Origin: Lasiosphaeris hirsuta
Taxonomy: Eukaryota > Ascomycota > Sordariomycetes > Sordariales > Lasiosphaeriaceae
NCBI GenBank assembly: GCA_030549175.1
Contig: JAUKUA010000004.1
Span: 3,410,001 to 3,474,000, forward strand
DNA: 64,000 nucleotides
Direction: 5' to 3'
Below the pieces are notes generated by a model. It did no database searches. It was given only the letters and a program-made list of their open reading frames with translations, and was not told the origin of the DNA. A program made the position numbers and the translations under genes. Positions 22,950 to 34,413 of the stretch are shown here, piece by piece; the first letter of the stretch is position 1; the number at the start of each line of letters is the position of its first letter.

Positions 22950-24353
22950 ATGAATTCCAGAATTTGTTTCCTTTCAACGAGACAGAAGATCGCGTTTCTA
23001 GGTATCGCTTTGAGACTTCCGATTTCGAGTGTCCGACGTATCACGAGTACATCGCCGAGTCTACCCCCCCGGGTCGTTGCTCAGAACTTATATCCCGCCA
23101 CCACTGTCAGAGGATTCCAAACGACAATGGTGAGTCTTGTCTCGAACAGTGCCCGAGCAGCAGCAGCAGCTCAAATAGCTAACACGATCGACGCAGGCTT
23201 CCAAGGACAGCATCACCCACTGGGTGAAGCCCGATGACCCGTCTGGCGAGTTCAAACGCCAGCAGAGCTCCTTCCGCAACCGGATCTCGAGGGAGGCGGG
23301 CGCCCAGTTTCCTCCAGAGGCTGGGCGGTATCATCTCTACGTCAGCTATGCGTGCCCCTGGGTTCGTCCCCCCGCCCTATCCACGGATTCTAGAAAAGAA
23401 GCAAAGCTAACACGCGCAGGCCAACCGCACCCTCATCGGGCGCAAGCTCAAGGGCCTCGAGGATATCGTCTCCTTCTCCGTCGTGCACTGGCACATGGGG
23501 GCCAAGGGGTGGCGGTTCGCGACGGCAGCGGACACGGACGCCGAGGGTGAGGAGGTGATCCCGGACCCGCTAGCGGGGCATGAGGCCTTCACGCACCTAC
23601 GCGATATATACTTTGATATTAACCCCGAGTACGCCGGGCGGTTCACGGTGCCGGTGTTGTACGACAAGGTGGCACGGACGATTGTCAACAACGAGAGTAG
23701 CGAGATCCTGCGCATGTTCGGCACCGAGTTTGACGACATCATTGAGGAGAAGTACCGCGCCGTCGATTTGTATCCGGCGGCGCTGCGCGCTGATATTGAC
23801 GCCGCGCACGAGTGGCAGTACGACCTCATCAACAACGGCGTGTACAAGTCCGGGTTCGCGACCACGCAGGAGGCCTATGAGCGCAACGTGCTCGCCTTGT
23901 TCGAGGCGCTGGACCGCGCCGAGAAGCACCTCGTTGAGAGCGAGGGGCCGTATTGGTTTGGGAAGGACATCACCGAGGTGGATATCAGACTGTATGTTGA
24001 CGCTCTACTCTGACTTTGCACATGTGTTTGCTGACGTGTTGGGCACAGTTTCGTCACCATCATCCGATTTGACGTGAGTCTCTTCCGCTGTTCGACACCC
24101 TCTCTGCATCTGCTAATAATGGAAACAGCCCGTGTACGTCCAGCACTTTAAGTGCAACATCCGCGACATCCGCTCCGGCTACCCTGCCATCCACAAGTGG
24201 CTGCGTACTCTGTATTGGAACGTCCCGGCCTTCCGCGAGACGACCAACTTTTTGCACATCAAGAATCACTACACCAAATCTCATACTCAAATCAATCCCT
24301 TGTCAATTACGCCATTGGGACCCCTTCCCAACATTCTGCCTTTGGATGCTTAG
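22950..24353 (+). CDS. ECM4: Glutathionyl-hydroquinone reductase (Ecm4/Gto, Xi-class GST)
   Basis: Five exons: 22950-23129, 23197-23361, 23420-23991, 24049-24073 and 24129-24353; 388 residues. Core features are HWVKPDDPSGEFKRQQSSFR, the active-site YVSYACPWANRTL with Cys113, and the C-terminal GST half with FVTIIRFDPVYVQHFKCNIR and YPAIHKWLRTLYW. The family reduces glutathionyl-hydroquinones through a cysteine, unlike Ser/Tyr GSTs, and takes part in quinone and oxidative-stress metabolism. The first 60 residues are Arg/Ser-rich, lack acidic residues and end RGFQTTM, like a mitochondrial presequence. A second ATG is the last codon of exon 1 (23127-23129), so translation from it would give the ~329-residue cytosolic form. 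Exon 4 has only 25 nt. Confidence 0.92.
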
Positions 24354-24922
24354 ACAGACCAGTACCGATTGTATGTAGCTGTGTTGTCCAAGGGACGGTG
24401 AATAGCTCGCAAACGAAGAGCGGACAATTTGCATACTCCAAAGGGGGCAATAAAGACATTTATATCAAAGTTTTATTACCGTGTCTTCGACAGGTTCAAC
24501 ATACTTGTTGATCATATTTAAAGTTGATGATATTCTCTGCCAAATTCATCTCGCCCGTGCTTTCTATGCCGTCGTCCCGATCCGCCACGGAACAAAAAAC
24601 TGTATACACAAAGTGAACGGGATGGAAACACAAACCCATACCCCTCCGAGAGATGATGCCTCGGTATTGTGACAAAAGTGTTATTTTTGTTCGAGTTACG
24701 ATAACCGCTCCCAGTAACCCCCCCCCCCCCCCAAATGCCCTTCTCCTGGTCGGATGCAATGTATTAAAGTATAGATTTTTGTGAGATGTTGGCCCCCAAA
24801 ACCGGCAACGCGAAAGAAAATGTAAAACAACCATTCTCGGCCACCGAATAGACGGAAAAACCAATCAGCTTTTTCTGATGATTCATTATGCTCCGCATAA
24901 AAAAAAGCCCAAGATCAAATCC
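24354..24922. other. Intergenic region between convergent genes
   Basis: 3' flanks of ECM4 (+) and the class V chitin synthase (-), including a 15-nt poly(C) at 24718-24732. No gene seen. Confidence 0.55.
24718..24732 (+). repeat. Poly(C) tract, 15 nt
   Basis: Run of 15 C between two convergent genes. Confidence 0.95.
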
Positions 24923-27900
24923 TTACAACTGCCCCGACAAGAGAGCCTCGGTCGCTATTTCATCATGTTAGCTTTTGGTGCATCAAGATTCATGAGAAGA
25001 GAAAACATACCACTATTGATGTACGCCCTCCTTGAGTCGAGCGGCACGCCGAACCTCTTCTCAAGCTCCAGCTTGATCCCCTTCTTGGTCACCGTCATAA
25101 GATCTGCCGTCCTTAAGATCTCACGGATCTCTGCCAGGAGGGCATCGTCGCTCGGCATGCCCGCCAGGTTCATCATCTCGTGCTCCTGCGATGATGGCGA
25201 CGGCGAGAAGAACTGCGATCCGCCGAACTGGCTGATCCGGTTATTGCTCCCGTTATTGCCCGCCATAAGCATCTCAGACGCGGCAAACGACATGCGGCTC
25301 GCGCTGTTGTTGATCGCCGGTGACTTGTCTGAGAAATACCCCTGGTTGAGGGGATACCCGGTGGTGGATGCAGGCCTGCTGACGGGGAAGCCGTACTCGG
25401 ACTGCGCGGGGTGGCCCTGCATACCCTGCTTGGTGGCATACGAGAAACCCGAGATCTCGGAGCGGGCGTCGTCGCGCTGCGTCTGCGCGTCCCATAGTTC
25501 GGCCTGGTACTCCTCCCACTTCTTGCGCGGGATGCTGGCTGGGTCGAACTTGCCCTCGTCCGAGATGACAATCTTCTTGCCCGACTCACCGGCGACGACA
25601 CGTGTGTTACCCCAGTTGAAGTCATCCATGTGCCAGAAAGCGTACAGCGGCAGGCCGAAGCTGAAGACTGGGATCGCCAGCACGTAGAGGATCATCCAGC
25701 CTATCATCTCCCACTTGCGGCGCATGATAAAGATGATGGCCTGCAAGCCATAAATGGCACCAAGCAGGACGAAGGCGGTGATGGGGATAACGGTAGACTT
25801 CTGGACGACCATGGTGACCAGGTAGACAATATACGCGATAGTCACGGGCTGAACAATAGTTGAAAGCAAGTCGATGAAGACAATAAAGCGCATGCTGAAG
25901 CAGCAGAAACCGCAGAGCTGTGCCAGGGGAATCAGTTCCATCAGGTTGTGCACGGTCGAGTTGATCCAGCGACGGCGTTGCGACAGGAAGATGGACCACG
26001 AATCGGGCGCAATAGTCCATGCGTGCGCGCTGAAGATGTATTTCGTCTTATACTGTGAGTGGTACTTGAGCAGAAGAGTTGTAAGGTAACGATCCTCGCC
26101 GAGGTGGAGTAGGTTCTTCATGTGCAGCGTGTCGACACGGATCGTGGCGTACGAGTCGACGACCTCGCGACTGACGAATAAAGGCTTGCCAGATTCGGCC
26201 GCGCGGATACGGTACATGGAGAAGCAACCGGGAAGACAAGTAACGGATCCGAACAAAGACTCGAAGGCCTTGGACAGATTGTGTGAGATGTAGTATTCGT
26301 AGACCTGGATCATGGTAACGAATGAAGCCTTGGCGTTGGTGAGAGCTGTTTCGCCGCATACAGCGATCAGCCGCGTGTCGTCTAGGAAAGCCGAGACCAT
26401 GCGAGTAGCCGAGTCTGGGGCAACAACGGTATCGGCATCGATCTGGAACATAAACTCGTAAAAGGTCGGGTTGACACCGATAATGTTGCGGATCTGGTGG
26501 TACATCTCGAGCTCGAGCGGGCTCATGGCCATATTGTAGTGCACGCGGTTGAGGAAGCGCATGAGGATCATTTGCGAATCACGCTTGCCACGATTGCCTG
26601 GACGCGAGACCTCCGATGGCTTACCAACCTTGACGATAACGAGGAACGGCACAATGTGGCCCTGGACCTCGTACAGACCGGAGTAGACCTTGCCCATGTT
26701 GTGCTGCTTCTGACCCTCGCCGAGGGACTCAAAGCTGAGCGGCTCGGGATCAACCGTGTCTGACACGCCCAGAATATCAAGGACGATGCGCGGCGTTGGG
26801 CGATCGTTGCCCTGGCCAATAATCATGCCATCACAGATGACAACGAGGAGCTTGCGCTTGTCGTCATACTTCATGCGCGCCGCCGAATCGATGGCACGGC
26901 GTAGCGAGTCCTCATCTTCTGTATAAGCTGGGATCTGGCACATGACAAATTTGTCGAGGTTTTCGGGGCATGTCTTGGTACCAAACTGAAGCGCCGCAAA
27001 GAACTTGAAGCCGATGACACTGGCCAACAGGATGGAAATCGAAAGCACGAGGTATTCGGCGAACTGACAGCGGACGGAGTTACGGGTATCGACGTCGCCA
27101 ACGTAGAACAAATTGTCGAGACATAGCTGCATAGAGCTCTTCTGGCCAGCGTCGAAGCCCAGGGCCTCCCACAGCTTGGTGACATCCTCGCCCGATTTCT
27201 GCTGGAATAGGTCGACGACGAGCTGGTTCATGAAGTTGGCCGCGTTGGCGTCGGTCGGTTCTGGTTCGCCGACGGGATTCCGCTGATGCCGGCCGCCAGC
27301 GATGTATGTCGTCATATCGTAGACGCGGCCGTTGAGGATAGCGATGGAATTCTGCTTGCTGGCGAGCGTCTTGACAAACTCGGCGGAAAAGCCGATGTTG
27401 CCGACCTTGTAGTTGGCCTTGAGCATGATCATCTGCTCTGTGAACCAATCAGGACGGCTGTCGTTGGTGAAATGGCGGAAGTCGTGATACTTGGAGTTGA
27501 GATCCTGGCTGCTGATGATGTTGGCTGCGCCGGAGATATTGGTTGACTTGTAGTCAAGTGTGACCGACGGCGAGATCGTACCGTCAACACCTTGGCACAT
27601 GGCTGATACTTGGACAGGGAAGAGCGGGGTGATATCGAGGCCGCCATACTGTATTATTTGCTTGGTTGGCATGTAGGGGGGATAATGCCTTGTTGAGAAT
27701 GCACCAATGTCGAAGACCTGGCCACGGATGGCAGCGTACGCTGGGGCGCCATCTTTGCCGTTCTTGCTGGTAAGTTCGTCGGAACTGAAGACGTTTTGTT
27801 TGGGGCAAATCAACATAGGGAAGACAACCATGAAAAAGGCCGCGCTGAGACAGCTGAACCAGATGATCATGTTAATGGCCAGCTTCTCTCGCCATGCCAT

Positions 27901-30683
27901 GCGCACATCCTTGCGCGGCATACGGCCGAGAAGTCTGATGAGGAAGTCAGGTATAAAGAAGGTCAGAAGGTAGACCAAAAACACCCAGCGTTTTCGGCTG
28001 GGGCTGTCCTTGTACTCCTCAACCTCGACCATGGCTTTCTCATTGCCACGCTCCGCCATCTGCTCACGGGTGTCGAGGTTCTTGAACATATCACCACCTC
28101 CAAACGCCGTCCCTGCTTCGGATCGGGCATCCAGTTCGTTGCTGCCAAAGTAGCCAGCTCCCTTCTTGTCGCCAAACTGCGGCGTGGTGGTTGTGGACAT
28201 AAGCAGCCGCTCCTTGGACATTCCGAATGGGTCTTGGGGCGTCATGCCGTCCCCGACCTCTGACGAGACGCCGAAGCGGCCCGACATGGACATATTTTCG
28301 CCCAGCTGCGCAATCTCCATCCAGCAGCGCTCGCTGAGGAAAACGCCTGTCGAGCCGATTGCCACCTCGTTGTTCGGCCAACGCTTGTCCTCGACCACCA
28401 TCTCGACCTTTTCACGCTCGCTGCCAACCAGTACGGTCTCAGCGTCGGCCAGGCCCAAGAACTCGCCAAAGGGCAGGAACAGACTGAAATCGGCGGCGCG
28501 CAGTCGCTGGCTGATCTCGGCGATGCCAAACGTCTGCACCTGAGATCGTACGCACTTGCTGTCGAACTGGTTCGCAATACGCCTATCGTTGGGCTTCAGA
28601 CAGAACACGAAATAACAGTTGGTGTTCGGCGCCGTGAAAGACCGCGTGACGTTGTCCAGCGCTGCGAGGAACTGGCCAGAGGCGCCTTGCTCCGTTGCTC
28701 CCCGGCCGGTATTCATTGATGGCCGGGCGTCTCCTGCGTCGCTGTATTGGTCGACCGACGCCTCCCTCTCGGGTCTGGGGCGGGCCGTCCGGGCCGTTGC
28801 TGGTCGTCCCCGGCGCGACATGATGCTTGGTGCGCGCATCGGCTTCGAGCTCACGGATGCCTGCATGACGGTCGTTCGCTCTTGCGGGTGAACAACGGTC
28901 TGTAGGATCTCCTGGCCAAACAGACGTGCCACAAATGTGCTTTTGCTTGAATTGATGAGGTTCAGGAGGTCGCCCGAGATAACCTCGCCGTTCTCCTCCA
29001 CCAGTCCCTTGATCGGATACTCGACCTCACCAGCATAGTGCTTGACGGTGAATGTGGCTGCCGTGTTCTCCGTGAAGAAGTTGCTACCAGGCAACTTGGC
29101 CGTTGAAGAGCCCACCTGGATCGCTGGGTTCTTGCCTTCGAATCTCTTACGCAGACTCTCGAGCAGCTGGATATCAGTCCGATGACGGCGTGTCTGGTCG
29201 TCGAGGATGCTGAGTAGGCCGTTGCCTGACTTAAGCATTCCCTTGACGGCGTCCGAGTTGTCGAAATAGCTAGTTGCAGGCACCGCTACCTCCTCGGTCT
29301 CGAGCATATCTGCTTTGCGGTCGAAGAAGTTCTGTAGGGCCAAGTTGTAAATAGATTCAGTCGCGGCATTATTCAGGAGTTGATCAAGTGTCGAACCCGT
29401 GGAAGATTGCTGTTGGAAGCCCGGGAAGTCAATAATGGAGAAGGTGTTCACAATGTTCTCCTCCGCCGCGCACAGCTTCTGGTTGATGGTCTCGACAACG
29501 TATGCCACCAGTAGCGAGTACAGTGTCCGCGCAAGTTCACTAGCGTTTGACCGCGCACCTGTGGGGTCTAGCATGACTGTTACCCTCTCCTTGTGAATCA
29601 TCTTCGTCTTGTACCCAAGTGTCGTTTGTAGATCTGGCGCACCAACGCCGAGGAAAGCGGCGACGATGCCCAGCACTTCCTTGTTCTTCACGGCTGTGAT
29701 AGTCTGACCGCCCTCGTGTGAGAATCCACCGCTGTCATCTCCTCCGACCAGTGTACTCGATGATGTCTCGAACTCGAGTTGGCCGATGTGTAAGATGCTG
29801 GCCAAGATCTGGCAGATCTCAGCGATTTCGCTCCGAGGGAACTCGAGCTTGCGCAGGGCCGTCTTGAACAGCTGGAAACCTTCCGTGTCGTTGATGCCCA
29901 CCTTGAGCTGTGTGGGGTGGCCGAGATATCTCCATCTTTTCGCTGTCGTACCAGCGGGCTGCTCGAAGCCGAGATGCGCCTTCTCGGCAGCACTTGTGCC
30001 AGCTAACAGGTAGTACAGCACGTGGAAATTGCGCTCTCCCGTCGGAACGTCTGCTATCCTGCTCCTCTCTAGCCGGTGATCCAGCAGTTTGGCACCAATC
30101 AGCATAGGGTTGGTGGTGGACGCCGTGTCATACTGCAATTCATAAAAAAGACCAGCTTTGGACGCTGTTGGTGTTGTTGCAGTCTTGGTTGTAGTGAGCG
30201 TGTCGAAGACGAAGGCTGCCAGGGATACCTTGCTGGAAAGGGGTGTGGATGATCGATTTAGGATTGAGGTTAGGAGATGTGATCTAACGGTCGTCTTGCC
30301 TGAGCCCGATTCACCCCTATTTCCGAAGTTAGCATCGGCTGCGGAAAATGCACCCTGTAGCATTGAATTACTTACAAGAACAGGACTGCTTGGTTTTCAG
30401 ACCGATGACCGAGTCGGACGAAGGCCCTATCTGCCATGTCTTCGGCAGCGGCCATGGCGCTCGAGTCTTTGGTTCCATCTCCCTTGGTTGATGTCGTGTA
30501 TGTGTTGATGCACACGAGTGCGTGGGAGGAAAGGCGCGCAGTGGGAAGGGATACATGAAACCGACTGGCAAGGTGTGCTGTCAGGTGCGTATCGGACTGA
30601 AGATGGGCAGGTAAGGACGGCAGCGAAGGTTGAGTATGGGCCCCTCCGCCGCTTCCACCGAGCGGGGGGAGGTTGAGAGCCAT
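24923..30683 (-). CDS. csmA: Class V chitin synthase with myosin motor-like domain
   Basis: Three exons: 30683-30376, 30316-25011 and 24954-24923; 1881 residues. Order: myosin motor-like domain (1 to ~700) with an intact P-loop GESGSGKTT (104-112) and a switch-II-like IIDFPGFQ; a switch I of the usual NxxSSR form is not obvious. Then paired membrane helices (from ~880), a cytochrome b5-like fold (~960), a chitin synthase 2 catalytic domain with the signature QRRRW (1549-1553), further membrane helices, and a DEK-C domain at the end. It polymerises UDP-GlcNAc into chitin at hyphal tips and septa; in this class the motor-like part binds actin and helps localise the enzyme. The 59-nt first intron splits the codon just before the P-loop. 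The last exon encodes only [10 protein letters not shown]; without that splice the frame would end 18 unrelated residues later. Divergent partner: the class VII gene at 34414. Confidence 0.95.
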
Positions 30684-33600
30684 GATGGCGGCGGTACCAG
30701 GACCTGCCCGTAGGATCTGGATAGGGAAGCGACTCTGAACGTCAGGCAATGCGGCTCTCGGTGGGTGGTGACAATTCGAAGTTTCGGGACGGTGGGATGC
30801 TCCTGGAGGGCCACGGTATTCTGGTTTGGCTGGCGACAACAAAGGTGGTGGTGGCAGTCAAGACTCTGGGCCAGCAGGCAAAACTAGAGATCGGGGACTG
30901 GTGGAAAGGCCAAGGTAAACAGAACGAACGTCATGTACAAAGGGTCTAAACGAGCGTCTGAAGAGGGACAGCGGGATGGAAGGCAAAACAGAAAACAGCT
31001 CTGGGCGGCCTGAAGGTTCCTCGGAGGCAGCGATCCAACAGCGTGCTTCAACGGCCACACTTTGTTGCTCAATGGGGCTGGCGACTGGAAAGGGGACTCG
31101 ACTGTTTTTTTTCTTGGATTGTTGTCGCTACGGCGGGCCATACGGGACTACTGCGCAGGTTCCTCATACGAAGCCCCCCTACGGGTGCCACTTGATTGGC
31201 TGAGAAGTGAGACCTCGGGTCCAAGCCTCTCTTGTCTGCACTTCAAAACAAACAAGTCGATGTGCGCAAAAGTCCCCCGCTAGCGTTCGCTTGGCAACTG
31301 GAACTCACAGCATGCTGCTGTCCTGTCCTGCATGTCTCGACTGAACTTCCCAACTCTGTTACGCATTGCCAGAGTTGTCACTGCTTATTTATTCCCCTCG
31401 ATGCTTTTTCGACGCTGCTGCCGACTTGGGACTGGGAGCCAGTCGGCCGGGAGTATCCCGGCCCAGGAGGCTGGCTAGCGCGTCATGACAGCATTTTGCT
31501 CAGGGGGCCAGGGGGGCAGCGTCAAGAGACTTGGCATGTAATCGCAGTAGAGAGTGTGCCTTAAAACCCGAGACTCGTTATAAGGGTAACTGAGGCCGTA
31601 TTGGTGGCCGTACCCCGTATCGCCGCAGGGTATCTATTTATTAGTAGCCATCTGACAGCACAAGTCGCGGGCGACACCAAGTTGCGACCAGGAACCTCCG
31701 GGTAGGCCTGAAGCTGCACTTTCGGCGCTCCGCCTGGGGCTCCTGGGTTCGGGGAGGATGAGATGGCGTTCTCAAGCACCTCACAGCGGTGGCTTCTTGC
31801 ATCAGCTTCCCCCGGACACCTTGCAGTCCGGCACAGCAGGAACCTCGCCGTTATCCAGTGACACGCGCAGCGGCAGCCAGACACGCGTCAAGAGGAATGC
31901 TGGGGTAGGAATTCTCGGTCAGTCAGACCCGCATTGGTCCTGCGTGGCGACTTCTCGTACGGCTAGAACTTGCCCTCAAGCGCTGTTGGGTGCCGCCGAC
32001 CGAACCGGCTGAGCTCTCCGATCCCCTGTGCTTTTCTGGGGCCACTGCTCGTGCGATCGGGCTGTTGCAATGGTCTCTTGCCTTGTGTTGCCCAAGCTCC
32101 CCGTGCGACCAACTTCGGGAACCACAGGGTGATGGACAAAGGGAAGGTTCGTTGGCTGCCGCGGGTATCCCAAGGCGATTGCCCCCGACATCCTGTCTGG
32201 CCGTCTCGGAAACAAGAGCGGCGGGATCCGCGAGCCATCGCATGCCTTGACCTGTACATACACTATCGCGATGGGACGCGGGGTCCTGGCGGGAGACGGA
32301 TCCAACTTTGGCATGCAGGTAATTATCGCTGCGTTCCCCTTTGTGCCTGGGCTTTTTGAAACATGATCTAGAAATTTCCACATTCATTGGCCCGCTGCTG
32401 CCGAGGGTTCGTAACTCATTCGATCGTAGTTGGAGTCGCATTGAGGCATCCCACCAAGACCGTATTCATCTGCATAAGAAAATCGGATAATGGGAAACAA
32501 TTGCGATGATGGAGGCCATGTGAGAATGCACCCGTGGCAAATATAGGCACAGCAAGCGGATGGTGGAGACAATACATAAGTTCGTGTTTGCTTCGAGAAT
32601 GGGAGCGCAAAGAGGGGAAAGCCACTAAAAAAAGATTGCTCGCGTTGGTGGTGGCACGGTTTCACGGGTTGGACCTCGTTCCTGTCTCCCCTGAGGACGG
32701 ATATTGGGATATTCATTTATGGAAGTACAAGTATCCGTAGGAGGGGGTTGTGTGGGTGTGGTTTGTGCACCCGTGTGGCTCGTGTGGTGATCGCGATGTG
32801 GTGGTTTGTGGTGTGTAACAGCTTGCAACTGCGAATCACGGAGTTTCGTTCCTTCCCGATTGTTTCCTAGTCGGGATGGAAGGTGGTGAGCAACCACTGC
32901 ATCGGGCCTCCGACTTCATTTATCTGGATTTTGGGACTTGCCGTCTCTCATGCACTGGCAATATGGCACAGTATAGCCACCGGCTGCACAGAGAAGAGCC
33001 CCATTTCTTGCCCTCTGCGACATGACCCATTGGCATTCGCAATTAAGGTACTGGATACATATTGCCCACACATATACACACAATCGCTAGCAGCATGCCA
33101 TCTCTCCCATCAAAAGCTTCTTTGCTATGCTCCAAGCCTCGTATTCGACCGGCCAACCCCGCCGTCGAAAGCCTGTTTTAGGCCTGCAGCACGGTACGGC
33201 AAGCCAAAACAGCCTGCAGCAGCAGCAGCAGCAGCTCGCTCCAGCAGGCTTTGCTTTGGCCGGACAATGCGATGCAGGTGCAGCGTCCAATCCATGACGG
33301 CGAATGCACCTCTCGGATTCTGGCACTGCCAGTCTGCCAAAAGCAGACCGCGGGGCCAACACCACTGCTACAGGCGGCCAGCCAGATCGCGACAACTCCC
33401 AAACAGCCCAGACAGTCCGATGCGGGCGCAACGCCACGGCTGTCATTTGGCCGCGCAGGTTGCGGTCTGTCTCTGCTTGCCTATGCCTGTCTCATTCGGT
33501 GTCAAAGAGCCGGAACCCAAATGACCAACTGGTTGGTATTGGGAAGACGCAATTGGGAATGGTGACGGGATCCTGGCGACGCGGTACCAAGATACTTGAC

Positions 33601-34413
33601 CTTACGCCGTGGCGTCCTCCCCCATACTGCGATACTTGACTTGCAACAAAGCGGCACAACTCAGCGGCAGCTTGGAGACGCCATGCCAGATCGACCACCC
33701 AGAACCGGGGAGGCCTTGAATTTTTCACGGCACATCATGCACATCGACCTCCACCCTGGCGACCAGGTCTTGGCGTATCTGCACAAATGCTGCTTGCCCC
33801 TCGCCGTACGTAGAACTTGTACCTGGGGCCAGGGGTTGGCGATCTTTTCTGGGGCCCCAAGCCCGCCTGGTCTGCTGTTCTCTGCTGTGCGCTGTGTTGC
33901 TGCTGCTCCCGTCCCGATTCCCACTTTTGACTACTGTTCGCAACGCTCGCTCGCTGTAGGTGTCGTTTCTAGACTTTCGCTTTTTCCTTGTAACCCTTCT
34001 TCTCGGTCTCTCCAGCCGCCGCCTCATTCGCTTTGGTGGTTTTATTCGTCCCATCGTTGGCCATTCTGCGTCTGCTGAGCGTCTTGTGTCTTTCATCACC
34101 TTGTTGTGTGGGAAGGTATTCAGGCTCAGGCTGCATGATCACCTCGTTGCTCCGCGACCAACACCCAGCATCACCTCAAGCCACACCCATTGCCAACCAT
34201 CAATTCGCCTTCAACCCCTCGTTTGAGCTGTCCCAGTCAATCTACATTTGTTGGTCGTTTTGGCCGTCTCTGGCGAGTAATTGAAACTTTGGGAAATTTG
34301 GTGTCGACAGTAATCCATCTTTGTAAAGAAGGCCCCTGAGCCGCCAAACCACCTGAAGAACCCTCCTTCCACCCGTGTCCCTGGAGGGGCAGAGCGATTT
34401 CACTCTCGACAAG
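30684..34413. promoter_or_regulatory. Shared upstream region of the divergent chitin synthase pair
   Basis: 3.7 kb separating the starts of the class V (leftward) and class VII (rightward) chitin synthases. No convincing gene is inside; the open frames are short, overlapping and low in coding character. A short CAG/AGC cluster lies at about 33216-33234 and a pyrimidine-rich stretch at 33960-34060 ahead of the class VII start. The head-to-head layout makes a bidirectional control region likely. This is inferred from arrangement; individual binding sites cannot be assigned. Confidence 0.5.

Noticed and set aside
25011..25064. Unspliced C-terminus of the class V chitin synthase
   Set aside because: Reading through gives [18 protein letters not shown], unrelated to the family; splicing GTATGT...AAATAG yields the typical DEK-C ending [10 protein letters not shown].
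31923..33524. Frames of 129-213 codons within the chitin synthase intergenic region
   Set aside because: They overlap on both strands and lack protein-like character; better read as control DNA of the divergent pair.
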